From Pseudomonas nunensis (lineage in GTDB: Bacteria; Pseudomonadota; Gammaproteobacteria; Pseudomonadales; Pseudomonadaceae): a stretch of DNA of 64,000 nucleotides. The first letter of the stretch is position 1. Each line of letters opens with the position of its first letter. The notes below the pieces were generated by a model, which saw only the letters and a list, made by a program, of their open reading frames with translations, had not been told where the DNA came from and ran no database searches. The translations under genes and the position numbers were made by a program. The stretch is taken from NCBI RefSeq assembly GCF_024296925.1, contig NZ_CP101125.1, positions 3,908,501 through 3,972,500 of the forward strand. The letters run 5' to 3'. Below are positions 54,354-62,346 of the stretch, one piece after another.

Positions 54354-54808
54354 TTATCCGTTAAAGGCAGTAGAAATGCCGTTGGCGACGGCAATTTCCA
54401 TGCGTCTCCAGTGTTCGTCTTCCAGCCACTTGGCGGTGCCCATGCTCTCGATGGTGGGTTCAGCGCCAGGCAGCCAGCGTTGGGTCAGGGCCAGCAGCTG
54501 GCCCAGCCCGTCTTCGGTCAGTCCTTCGGCGTGGTCGAGGGCTTTTTTACGATCACTTCAACGTCCGGCGAATACTCTTCCAGCAACGCACCGGCGAGGG
54601 TAATGGTGGTGATCGGGTTTTCCAGCAGCACTTTAAGTGCGGCCTTGTCTTCATCCTTCACCGTGCCCATCAGCAGGTTGTGGGCCGGGGCGACCTTGTT
54701 GGCCTGGGTGGTGGCGTTGAAGTACTTGGTGATGACCTGAGGGGTCAGGGAGAACGTGAACTCCTTGTCGCCACGTTCCAGAGTGATGCTGCGGTTTACT
54801 TCGCTCAT
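54354..54808 (-). CDS. Tail assembly chaperone, -1 frameshift product (gpE+E'-like)
   Basis: The upstream reading frame meets the slippery heptamer A AAA AAG (54548 down to 54542). A -1 slip there moves translation into a second frame open for 62 codons to TAA at 54354-54356, with sensible coding content (LDHAEGLTEDGLGQLL..., ending STAFNG). The fusion is 151 residues. The second frame has no start codon of its own in a good place. Frameshifted chaperone pairs just before the tape measure are a near-universal feature of long-tailed phages. Confidence 0.82.
54518..54808 (-). CDS. Tail assembly chaperone, unshifted product (gpE-like)
   Basis: 96 residues, DUF2765-like by memory: 'SITLERGDKEFTFSLTPQVITKYFNATTQ'. 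Coats the tape measure protein during tail assembly. It ends seven codons after the slippery site that yields the longer product. Confidence 0.82.
   Translation of the reverse strand: MSEVNRSITLERGDKEFTFSLTPQVITKYFNATTQANKVAPAHNLLMGTVKDEDKAALKVLLENPITTITLAGALLEEYSPDVEVIVKKPSTTPKD
54542..54548 (-). promoter_or_regulatory. Slippery heptamer A AAA AAG for -1 frameshifting
   Basis: On the minus strand GTA AAA AAG in the zero frame matches the X-XXY-YYZ rule. It is placed where the second frame of the chaperone opens. Confidence 0.85.
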
Positions 54809-54841
54809 GTCTGTATTTCCGTAAGGTTGGGTTGCAAAGGG

Positions 54842-55318
54842 TCAGGGTTGTGCCGGCGTGCGTTGCACGACCTGGCGGATGTAGTCCTGCAGGCCGAGGA
54901 TCATTTGCCGGCTTAAGGCGAGCTGATCTCGGAGGGTGAAATAATCAGGTCGAGCATCTGCTGCGAGTTCGGCGCGTCCTGCATCAGCCACGCGGGTGGT
55001 GCCGGCGGTGGCGGGCACTGACTCAGAGGCGGGACAGGTGGCACGGATCCACAGCCGGCCAGAGCCATCGCCAACAGCACGGCGCAGGCGTTCGTTTTCA
55101 GTAAGTGCATGGCTCAATTCCGTGGTGTTTCGTTGATCAATCGCATCTCGCTCGGCGAGCATCTCACCACTGAGACGGGCCGCTTCGCGCAGACCTGCAG
55201 CTTCGGACTGAGCGCTATCACGCTCGCGACGGGCGGTGTCGCGCTGATCCTCCAGCAGGTCGAAACCAATCCAGCCCGCCAGGCACAGCACCAGGACAAA
55301 CAACGCGTCACGCAGCAT
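54842..55318 (-). CDS. Rz-like spanin, inner-membrane subunit
   Basis: 158 residues from MLRDALFVLV, whose ATG overlaps the endolysin stop. N-terminal transmembrane helix (about 5-22) then a long helical periplasmic part with 'RRERDSAQSEAAGLREAARLSGE'. Rz1 is encoded inside it in another frame. Spanins disrupt the outer membrane in the last step of lysis. Confidence 0.85.
   Translation of the reverse strand: MLRDALFVLVLCLAGWIGFDLLEDQRDTARRERDSAQSEAAGLREAARLSGEMLAERDAIDQRNTTELSHALTENERLRRAVGDGSGRLWIRATCPASESVPATAGTTRVADAGRAELAADARPDYFTLRDQLALSRQMILGLQDYIRQVVQRTPAQP
54913..55110 (-). CDS. Rz1-like spanin lipoprotein, nested in Rz
   Basis: 65 residues in a frame shifted relative to Rz. The signal sequence ends in the lipobox L-A-G-C (Cys about 20) and the mature part is Pro-rich ('VPPVPPLSQCPPPPAPPAW'), the two hallmarks of Rz1. 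The outer-membrane partner of Rz. Confidence 0.88.
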   Translation of the reverse strand: MHLLKTNACAVLLAMALAGCGSVPPVPPLSQCPPPPAPPAWLMQDAPNSQQMLDLIISPSEISSP

Positions 55319-55851
55319 CACAAGCCCGCCCTGCACAGATCCGCTTCGGCCAACCGCCGCGCATGCAGGCCACGGACCAGCACCTTTTTGCCCTGCGCAT
55401 TGGTGACAAAGGCCCAGACGGGAGTTTTGCCATCTGCCGCCCATGCCAGGGCCTGGCACCCGTCCGCGATGCGGCCGGCGTTGATCAGGCCGACGGCCCG
55501 ACTCGCGCAGGTGCCCGGCACGCCGACGTTGTGCGCATGGCTACTCAGCGCGTCGAAGGTGTTCTGGCCCACTTGCTGATTGGTGATGCAATCAGCCAGC
55601 TGCAGTTGCCCTTTCTGGATCACCATTTGTTCCACCTGGTCGCATCGAGCAGCGGACCAGTAGTCACCGACCACGACCGGATCCGGGCTGGTATGGCGGG
55701 TGATGCCTTTGCAGACCGTAGGCAATCCACCGGCCAGTTTGTCGGCATACACCACGTTCTGGCCGTTGCCTTCCCAGTCGCCCAGGAACGCGGTCAACGT
55801 GCCGCTGCAGAGCACCAAAACGCCGGCGACGATTTTGTTGCGCAGGCTCAT
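55318..55851 (-). CDS. Phage endolysin (GH24 lysozyme, R21-like, SAR-type)
   Basis: 177 residues from MSLRNKIVAG at 55851. The N-terminal hydrophobic, Gly/Ala-rich helix (about 6-25) looks like a signal-anchor-release sequence. The active-site region 'GDWEGNGQNVVYADKLAGGLPTVCKG' keeps the Glu-Asp-Thr triad spacing of GH24 lysozymes. Held in the membrane until the holin depolarises it, then cleaves peptidoglycan. Confidence 0.87.
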   Translation of the reverse strand: MSLRNKIVAGVLVLCSGTLTAFLGDWEGNGQNVVYADKLAGGLPTVCKGITRHTSPDPVVVGDYWSAARCDQVEQMVIQKGQLQLADCITNQQVGQNTFDALSSHAHNVGVPGTCASRAVGLINAGRIADGCQALAWAADGKTPVWAFVTNAQGKKVLVRGLHARRLAEADLCRAGL

Positions 55852-56054
55852 ACCTTGGCCTTCCAATCACGCAGCATCTGGCGGTACTTAGGGACCAGCA
55901 GCAGGATCTGCAGCACCATGTAAAAAGCGGTCAGCATGTAGGCCACTGCCGACCAGTCGACAGCACCTGTCGCACCAGTAGCGGCGACGCCGATGGCAGG
56001 CGACGCCTTTACCAGGGCAATGGCGGTGTCCTGAGCAGCCTGATTCGTGCTCAT
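55848..56054 (-). CDS. Phage holin (class II/HP1-type)
   Basis: 68 residues from MSTNQAAQDT at 56054, preceded by AAGGA. Two hydrophobic segments (about 14-30 and 34-52) and a charged C-terminus 'PKYRQMLRDWKAKV'. First of the lysis cassette and overlapping the endolysin gene. Its ATG overlaps the stop of the zinc-finger gene. Confidence 0.8.
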   Translation of the reverse strand: MSTNQAAQDTAIALVKASPAIGVAATGATGAVDWSAVAYMLTAFYMVLQILLLVPKYRQMLRDWKAKV

Positions 56055-56263
56055 CAGCGAAGTCCTTTTTCGGTCAGGGTTTGGCAAGGTACGCAACGGG
56101 TCATGCCGCCCAGCGCCTGGCGCGCTGGCGGGATCTCCTTATCGCAATCCTCGCAATGGGTGAGGCTTGGCCCGCTCGCTCGCGACTTGGCCAACTGGGC
56201 TGCAATGGCTTGGTCGCGTTGTCGCTGCTCCAGAGCCTGCGCACGATCGAACGGGCAGACCAT
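56054..56263 (-). CDS. TraR/DksA-type zinc-finger protein
   Basis: 69 residues. 'HCEDCDKEIPPARQALGGMTRCVPCQ' has the C-x2-C...C-x2-C zinc finger of DksA/TraR. Phage TraR proteins bind RNA polymerase in its secondary channel and change host transcription without ppGpp. It sits between the tube gene and the holin gene, its standard place in P2-like Pseudomonas prophages. Confidence 0.9.
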   Translation of the reverse strand: MVCPFDRAQALEQRQRDQAIAAQLAKSRASGPSLTHCEDCDKEIPPARQALGGMTRCVPCQTLTEKGLR

Positions 56264-56715
56264 TACGTCAGGCCTTCGATTTCAGCAGCGGCCAGGTACG
56301 GCACACCGTTGATCTTGATGAAGTCCGGACTGGTGACGTCGAAAGGCACCTTGTGGGTGTTCTTCGCGCCGCCCTTGGGATCGATACTCAGCAGGCTGGA
56401 GACGCGAACCTTGCAACCGAACGCCTCGATGCGCAGTTCCTCATCGCCGGCCTTGGCGAAAAACACGATGTCGAACGGTTCCAGCTCACGGAAACTGCCG
56501 GATGTCTTCGCCTGCTCGACCAGCAGATTGAAGTTGGTGGTGTCCAGCTCCAGCTCGCCCGCTGCAGCGACATCGCCATCAACGTGGCCGTTGGGCACGC
56601 CCTTGGTCTGGGCCACGGTGCTGTTGTCCGTGATGTCCAGAGTGCCGGCCTCTACGTGAACGAGCAGATCGCCCAGGTTCACGTCGAAGTTCTTACCGCC
56701 AATTTTTGCGGCCAT
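56263..56715 (-). CDS. Phage tail tube protein (DUF2597-like)
   Basis: 150 residues, beta-rich, starting MAAKIGGKNFDVNLGDLLVHVEAG. Follows the sheath gene, as tube follows sheath in contractile phages. Family number is from memory. Confidence 0.8.
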   Translation of the reverse strand: MAAKIGGKNFDVNLGDLLVHVEAGTLDITDNSTVAQTKGVPNGHVDGDVAAAGELELDTTNFNLLVEQAKTSGSFRELEPFDIVFFAKAGDEELRIEAFGCKVRVSSLLSIDPKGGAKNTHKVPFDVTSPDFIKINGVPYLAAAEIEGLT

Positions 56716-56719
56716 GGGG

Positions 56720-57832
56720 TTACTCCGAATCCGTTACGGAAAGATCGAGCGCGATGTTTGCGGTCAGGTCTTTCGGGCAGTTGAGGGGGCGCAGCTTGAG
56801 GTAGGCCACGACAGAGGTTTTGCTTGTCCAGGTCAGCACGATGTCGCCGTCCTTGGGCTGCTCGATCTCGCCCGGGAACACCTGACCGGCGAACTTGGTG
56901 GACTTGGCCATCGCACGCAGCGGGGCCATGAGCTTGGAGGTGGTGGTCGCCATGCTGTTGGCCGAACTGTTCAGGCTCCGATCGCCCACATAGCGAATCA
57001 GCAGGATCCGCACGCGACGGGCAGCCTTGTCCACGACACGCAGGTTTTCGATCACCTGGAAGTCACTGCCCGGGGCGTCCAGCAGATTGCCGTCGCCCCA
57101 GTAGGTGCCGGGATAGTCCGGGTAGGTCTGCGGCACCGACAGGCGCGCTGCGTCCAGTTGGGTCAGTACGGCGGACGTCAGTGCTACGCCGTCCAGATCC
57201 TTGGGCTCAGGGCCCAGGCCCACTAATGCGCCAGTTGCTACGCGCATCGGCGTGTCGGCCACGCTCACGGAAGCGTTGGCCAGACGACCGGCCAGAACCC
57301 CCAGGTTGTTGCCGTGCAGTTGCGGTACCGGCAGAACCCGAGGCGCAGCCAGGCCGTCGAGAATGGCTTTCTGCTCGATGACGTAGGCGCTCCAGGTCAA
57401 CTGCTGGGCAATGCCGGCTGTGGCAGCCATCACAAAGATGCGGCGGCCCAGTTTGTTGCTCAGCTCAGTGGCCGCAACGTGCATTGCTGACAGCTCGGCC
57501 TGGGTGGTCGACGGCTTGACGACTACCACCGCTTCGAAGGAATAGGTGCGGGTCGCGCTTTCCAGAGCCTGTTGCCAGGTGATGTCATCCGCGATCGGAG
57601 CGGCCACGCAAGCCCAGCGATCGCCGCCGTTAGCACGCGCCGCCAGGATTTGGGTTTTCAGGTCGCTGACCGGAACGCCCAGCTGGACGTCCAGATCGCT
57701 ATTGGTATCCAGCGGGAGCAACTTGCCGACGTTCTTGGCGGCGGGACCGATGAACAGGAAATAGCGTTCGATCTCGGTCACGGCACCCTGGCCGAGGTTG
57801 AGATTGTTAACGCTGACTTTGCCGAGTGCCAT
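56720..57832 (-). CDS. Phage tail sheath protein (DUF2586-like)
   Basis: 370 residues. Central segment 'GDGNLLDAPGSDFQVIENLRVVDKAARRVRILLIRYVGDRSLN' matches sheath-type proteins in their last third. It makes this a contractile (myovirus) tail. Family number is from memory. Confidence 0.82.
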   Translation of the reverse strand: MALGKVSVNNLNLGQGAVTEIERYFLFIGPAAKNVGKLLPLDTNSDLDVQLGVPVSDLKTQILAARANGGDRWACVAAPIADDITWQQALESATRTYSFEAVVVVKPSTTQAELSAMHVAATELSNKLGRRIFVMAATAGIAQQLTWSAYVIEQKAILDGLAAPRVLPVPQLHGNNLGVLAGRLANASVSVADTPMRVATGALVGLGPEPKDLDGVALTSAVLTQLDAARLSVPQTYPDYPGTYWGDGNLLDAPGSDFQVIENLRVVDKAARRVRILLIRYVGDRSLNSSANSMATTTSKLMAPLRAMAKSTKFAGQVFPGEIEQPKDGDIVLTWTSKTSVVAYLKLRPLNCPKDLTANIALDLSVTDSE

Positions 57833-57846
57833 AAAGCGGTGCCTCG

Positions 57847-58515
57847 TTAGCGGGGGGAATTAAGGATTTGTTGCAGCACCAGATTCACCAGTTGGCTGGT
57901 TTCACTGTCGCTTGCACCGAGGAACTGACGTGCGGGTAGCCGGATGTCCCAGCTTTGCGCGCCGGCAGATTCGGCTCGTTGGTCGTCCAGGACGCGGATC
58001 AACAATCCCGCCCGGGCGTAGTTCAGGTGTTGCTGAATCCACGCCACGGATGGGCGTGTCAGGGTCTTTTTGCCGGTCTGGCGGGTTTTAAAGCCCAACC
58101 GACGCAGGCTCTTGGCCTGCTTTTCAGTGGCTGCGGTGCCCGGAGGGACCTTGTTCCACGCACGCATCTGCGCGGCGGTGCGCCGTTCGGACACGCCGTT
58201 GTGTTGCTGCGAGGCAACCCAGCGGGTCAGGGTGTTACGCCAGCCCAGTTCGGCCTCGGTTCCGCTCAGGCGGGTGACATCGAGCAGCTTGCCCAGTCCC
58301 GCCTCCATCTTTTTCTTGCCCTTGGACGTGTCCTTGCGGGCTTCAAACGGTGTGCCGTCCAGGTTCTGCTGGTTGCGGATTCGCTGGCGGCTCAGGCTGC
58401 GCACGCGCTTGGCCACGTTGTTCAGCAGGCGCTTGCGCTTGGGCGTCGGCAACTCCATCAAAGCCAGCAGATCCTGGGCTTCGAGCATGCCGCGAATGTC
58501 CAGATCAAAGGCCAT
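57847..58515 (-). CDS. Phage virion morphogenesis protein (gpS, tail completion)
   Basis: 222 residues. 'PKRKRLLNNVAKRVRSLSRQRIRNQQNLDGTPFEARK' is the gpS/virion-morphogenesis signature. Completes the head-tail joint. Overlaps the gpR gene. Confidence 0.87.
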   Translation of the reverse strand: MAFDLDIRGMLEAQDLLALMELPTPKRKRLLNNVAKRVRSLSRQRIRNQQNLDGTPFEARKDTSKGKKKMEAGLGKLLDVTRLSGTEAELGWRNTLTRWVASQQHNGVSERRTAAQMRAWNKVPPGTAATEKQAKSLRRLGFKTRQTGKKTLTRPSVAWIQQHLNYARAGLLIRVLDDQRAESAGAQSWDIRLPARQFLGASDSETSQLVNLVLQQILNSPR

Positions 58516-58948
58516 GGCCGGTCACCTCGCCGGTTTCCGCAACCCACAGTTCGAATGGCACGAATGACCAGGTCTTTCCGAAGGCTTCGATCTCGCCTTC
58601 CAGATCCTCGGCCAGGTACTGGGCTTCGGTGAACTGAAGCTTGATGTCGACGTCGGCCAGGTCGTTGTCGAGCATGACCACGTCGAACACGACATTGGGC
58701 AGACCGTCACGGTCCTGGTCGTGGGTTTCCAGCCAACTGCCCACCAAGGCAAACAGGCGCGCCGGGTGATCCGCGAACCGCTCGATCGCGATTGTCGCGC
58801 CATAGTTCATGTCACCCATGTGCATGCCCTGGGTGTCGGACTTCCAAACCAGTTCGACCTGGACCTGGTCGGTCCAGCTGTCGAGCTGTTCAGGGGCCAC
58901 CAGGCGGCGATCAATGAGGTAGGCCGTCAAAGCCTGCAGCTTGATCAC
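58505..58948 (-). CDS. Phage tail completion protein (gpR)
   Basis: 147 residues. 'MIKLQALTAYLIDRRLVAPEQLDSW' and 'WLETHDQDRDG' match P2 gpR-like proteins. Lies between gpL and gpS in the normal P2 order and overlaps both neighbours by a few bases. Confidence 0.83.
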   Translation of the reverse strand: MIKLQALTAYLIDRRLVAPEQLDSWTDQVQVELVWKSDTQGMHMGDMNYGATIAIERFADHPARLFALVGSWLETHDQDRDGLPNVVFDVVMLDNDLADVDIKLQFTEAQYLAEDLEGEIEAFGKTWSFVPFELWVAETGEVTGHGL

Positions 58949-59487
58949 AGCAATGCCGCCGTGATGCGTCCACGGCCCTGCATCGATCGGACGGCTTGCT
59001 GACTGAACCCCAGGAATGTCTCGCCACGCTCGGGCAATTCTTTGCCGACGTTTTCAGCGCTTTCACGGCGGTTTACGGTGGCGAACTGCGTGAGAAGGCT
59101 AGATTTGGCGCGTGTGTAAACGGCACGCTTGTACAGCATCACCTTGTAGGCGTAGGCCCACTCAACAGGGGTAGCCGCGCCGGCTACAGCCTCTAGGTTC
59201 GATACTCCAGCAACAAGTAGGACGGATTTCACGGTTGCCAGATCAGCGTTGACCTCGATCATCGCCGTGGTCAATTCAGTGACCAGCATGTCTACCAGGT
59301 ACTCCGCCGGCAGGCGGTAGCCTTTCTGCAACTCGGCCACGGAGAGGTTCGGCCAAAAGCCGTCGTTCTCGATCGCCTGTTCCACAAAGGTCGTGGGTTT
59401 CCCGGAAAAGCTCATCGCTGGCCGCTCAAATGGGGCGGGGAGACTGTTTTTCGTGGGGCTGGCCATAAATGGTCGACACACGTCCAC
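58945..59487 (-). CDS. Phage head completion/stabilisation protein (gpL)
   Basis: 180 residues from GTG at 59487 (GGGGA upstream). Internal ATGs at 59466 and near MSFSGKP have weaker ribosome sites, so the start is uncertain. 'FWPNLSVAELQKGYRLPAEY' and 'VMLYKRAVYTRAKSSLLTQFATVNRRESAENV' are typical of P2 gpL. Confidence 0.85.
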   Translation of the reverse strand: MDVCRPFMASPTKNSLPAPFERPAMSFSGKPTTFVEQAIENDGFWPNLSVAELQKGYRLPAEYLVDMLVTELTTAMIEVNADLATVKSVLLVAGVSNLEAVAGAATPVEWAYAYKVMLYKRAVYTRAKSSLLTQFATVNRRESAENVGKELPERGETFLGFSQQAVRSMQGRGRITAALL

Positions 59488-59514
59488 AGTTCCCCGCTGG
59501 GGGGGGGTAGTCGG

Positions 59515-60240
59515 TTATTGGGCGCCGCTGGTGGCGGCTACTTGTTTGGCGAGAGCCTTGCGGCACTTCTCAATGCGGGTGTCATTGCCGGCTTTGGGAT
59601 ACAACTCAGTGGAGCGTTCAAGATGCTTGAGCGCGGTTTCCCACTGCTCGGCCTCCATGGCGCGCATGCCAATCAACTTGTGGTACTTGCTGGGGATCTG
59701 CTCCGTCAGATTCCATTCACCGTCCACACGGGGCAGCAAGTCAGACAAGTACGGCTCCGGGCTGCGGTTGGCGCTGTACTCGGCATAGGCCCACTCGATT
59801 AAGGCATCCGCGACAAAGGTCTGGACGTCGCGGCGCTTGAAGCGCTCCGGCATTTGCTGACCCTGAGCGATGGCAAATTCCGCCAGCTCCAACCCGTCTT
59901 CGAACTGATCGGTGTCAAACAGCCAGACCATCACCTGCACCAGGACGCGGTTCGGAAAATTCAAGCCGGACTCGATGTAGCGCTGGATGTAGTCCTGGTA
60001 CTTGGGCAGCAATTCGTCGCGCTTGAGCAACTGGCGACCGGCCAGCGCTCCTTTCATTGCACTCAGGCGCTCCAAGTCCTGATCCAGAGCCGCTTCCTGC
60101 AGCAGCAGGTGTTTGCGCGCATTGGCCGGACTGCTCAGCGCATCGCCTGGGGTGTAGGCCACCGGCAACGCTGCAGCAGCGGCTAAGGCAGCGCCGCCCG
60201 AGGCGAGAATGCGGCGCTTGTGCGCCAGGGCCAGGCTCAC
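59515..60240 (-). CDS. Phage terminase endonuclease/small subunit (gpM)
   Basis: 241 residues. 'SLALAHKRRILA' at the start and 'YIESGLNFPNRVLVQVMVWLFDTDQFEDGLELAEFAI' match P2 gpM. Cuts DNA at cos for packaging. It overlaps the capsid gene by 4 bp. Confidence 0.88.
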   Translation of the reverse strand: MSLALAHKRRILASGGAALAAAAALPVAYTPGDALSSPANARKHLLLQEAALDQDLERLSAMKGALAGRQLLKRDELLPKYQDYIQRYIESGLNFPNRVLVQVMVWLFDTDQFEDGLELAEFAIAQGQQMPERFKRRDVQTFVADALIEWAYAEYSANRSPEPYLSDLLPRVDGEWNLTEQIPSKYHKLIGMRAMEAEQWETALKHLERSTELYPKAGNDTRIEKCRKALAKQVAATSGAQ

Positions 60241-61256
60241 TTCACCAGCTCCACGTTCTCGGTCATCGCGAATTTCTCCAGCTGCTCGATCACATAGCCC
60301 TCGTTACGGCTGTTGTAATCCTCGACGCGGGAGCGCTTCGGGTTGTCCACGGTTTGCTTGCGCCAGCTGGAATCCTGGAAGTAGATCGACAGGTTGTCCC
60401 AGCTGGTAACCACCACGCCGTTGACCGGGAAGAACGGCACGCTGAAGCTCGGCAGACCGCCGTAGGTGGCGATCACCTGGGCATCTTCAATGCGCTCTTT
60501 TTCGGTCGGTACGTCGCCTTGTTTGGCGTACAGCTTCGCCTTGTCGGCGGCCAGCAGATCGGTGCCGATGATCGCGATCAGGTCGCCGGCATCACGCACA
60601 CGCTCGTCCACCATTTGCTTAGTGTCATGCACCAGAGCGTCCAGGTTGGCGTAATCGCCGCCCTCGCCCATCAGCACCTTGCCGGCGGTTTTGCCTTCTT
60701 TCAGCACTTGGGCCGGGATCTGCTCACGCGCCTGCTGCAGCCAGCCTTTGTTCACGTCCTGCAGCATTGGATAAGCGGCGATATCGGTCTGCGCAGCAGC
60801 ATGCGTGCCGTGGAAGCCGACCATGATGCGGTCCAGGGCGATCTGCTTTTGCACGGCAGCGGAATAACGCTGATGGAAGTCCGGGAACTTGGCCCAGGCA
60901 TCGATTTTCGCGTATGGCAGGCCGACGTCGGATTCGGTCGAGGACAGTTCGTAGTGAGTGTCATCGAGCGCCGAGGCGTCCTTGGCTTCACGGTCGGTGG
61001 TCTTGGTGTTGGTGCGGCCAGTGACCGGGCCAGAAACGCCAATGAAGACCTTCTGACCTTTGATCTCGGTCACCGGAATGACGTTGATGCGCTGCAGGAA
61101 ATCCGACTTGGCGGTAATCGCGTCGTTCAGCTCCTGGGCAACGGTCGGCTCTACACTGAACTGCTTGCTGGACAGCTCCACACCGTAGGTTTCGGCGATG
61201 GCGAGCTGCAGCTCTGCGTACATTTTCGCGCCGTAGGCGCTCAAAGACTGGGCCAT
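60237..61256 (-). CDS. Major capsid protein (gpN)
   Basis: 339 residues. 'FSVEPTVAQELNDAITAKSDFLQRINVIPVTEIKGQKVF' and 'YFQDSSWRKQTVDNPKRSRVEDYNSRNEGYVIE' are those of P2-type gpN (HK97 fold). Starts 1 bp after the scaffold gene. Presence of a full-length capsid gene argues against a tailocin. Confidence 0.93.
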   Translation of the reverse strand: MAQSLSAYGAKMYAELQLAIAETYGVELSSKQFSVEPTVAQELNDAITAKSDFLQRINVIPVTEIKGQKVFIGVSGPVTGRTNTKTTDREAKDASALDDTHYELSSTESDVGLPYAKIDAWAKFPDFHQRYSAAVQKQIALDRIMVGFHGTHAAAQTDIAAYPMLQDVNKGWLQQAREQIPAQVLKEGKTAGKVLMGEGGDYANLDALVHDTKQMVDERVRDAGDLIAIIGTDLLAADKAKLYAKQGDVPTEKERIEDAQVIATYGGLPSFSVPFFPVNGVVVTSWDNLSIYFQDSSWRKQTVDNPKRSRVEDYNSRNEGYVIEQLEKFAMTENVELVK

Positions 61257-61257
61257 G

Positions 61258-62184
61258 TCAGAGCACCCGCGCTTTGGTTTTGTCGGCGGCGCCGGTGGTG
61301 CGCGGCAACTGACGACCCGTGGTGGTGTTTTGCAGTGTGCTGAACTGTTTGGACAGGCTCGACAAGGCAGCCAGCACAGCTTTGTTCGTTGCTCCGCCGT
61401 TGCGACTGAATTCGCGCTCTTCTTCTGCAGTGGTGACGATCGCGTCCACTGCAGCGCTCACATCATCAATCGGGGCTTGCTCGGGTTCGGGTGCTTCTGC
61501 AGCAGCAGGCTCAATCACGGCCTGGATGCCGGCAGCGACGACCAGCAGTTGCGCCAGCAGGGCTTTTAAAGCCGTTGCGGTAGCTTCATCCATTGGGGGT
61601 TTGCTCTCGGTAGGGGTTTGCGGGGTGGTGTCGGTGGGGCTGTCTTCGGCGCTGAAACGCTTGAAGAAGCCAGTGAGCAATGCGGTCAGCTTGCCCAGCT
61701 CGCCTTTGGGCTCGTTTTCGCTAAAGGCGCCCAGCTCAACAGAAGACGCGAAGTACGAATTCCGGCTGGTACGGCTGGAAAAGTAGAGTTCCTGAGTGCC
61801 GATGCTGGCGGGCTCGTCAGTAACTGCGATACCGGTCATGTAGGCTTTGCCACGGCCACGAAAATTCGGGCGAATCTCGATGCTGGTGAAGACCTTTTCC
61901 CCGGCATCGTTCAGGCGCAGCAGCTTGTCGTTAGGCTTCAACTGCGCTTCAAGGGCGACTTGACCAGGTTCCAGATCCTCGGTGTCCTCGATCAGGCGGA
62001 CAGCGAAAACCGTCCCGTGAGATCCGAACCAGCGGTCGTGTTCACACCAGATAACGGCGGTGTACAACGTCGGGTTGTAGGTTTCCGCGATGTCGCGCAG
62101 TTCCTGGGGCAGGATCTCGCGGCCATCAACGGTCGGGCCGCTGGTGGCAACACGTTTCCAGTAGGAGACAAGGGAACGGGGCAT
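61258..62184 (-). CDS. Capsid scaffold and protease (gpO)
   Basis: 308 residues. 'WKRVATSGPTVDGREI' is the gpO opening; 'VIWCEHDRW' and 'EPASIGTQEL' contain the His and Ser expected for the protease; the C-terminal half is helical and acidic, as for the internal scaffold. First gene of the minus-strand late operon, divergent from the large terminase gene. Confidence 0.9.
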   Translation of the reverse strand: MPRSLVSYWKRVATSGPTVDGREILPQELRDIAETYNPTLYTAVIWCEHDRWFGSHGTVFAVRLIEDTEDLEPGQVALEAQLKPNDKLLRLNDAGEKVFTSIEIRPNFRGRGKAYMTGIAVTDEPASIGTQELYFSSRTSRNSYFASSVELGAFSENEPKGELGKLTALLTGFFKRFSAEDSPTDTTPQTPTESKPPMDEATATALKALLAQLLVVAAGIQAVIEPAAAEAPEPEQAPIDDVSAAVDAIVTTAEEEREFSRNGGATNKAVLAALSSLSKQFSTLQNTTTGRQLPRTTGAADKTKARVL

Positions 62185-62346
62185 GAGTGATAACTGCGCT
62201 CAATCGTTGAATGAGCCGCCACGATAGGGAGCCGTTTGCCCCCAAACAAACGCTTTGCTGCGGAGCCATTCGTAGAACTTTCTTTCACGAACAACACCGC
62301 TTTTAACCCCGCGTTTCCAACGTTTTCGCCGCATAGACTGCGGCCC
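62185..62346. promoter_or_regulatory. Divergent late control region between gpO and gpP
   Basis: 162 bp between the two divergent late operons, which must hold both late promoters. A GTTTG/CAAAC dyad lies at about 62229-62243. I could not find a clear TGT-N12-ACA (P2 Ogr box), so the activator type is open. Confidence 0.45.

Noticed and set aside
60057..61343. 428-codon plus-strand frame opposite the capsid gene
   Set aside because: Antisense shadow of gpN with no motif.
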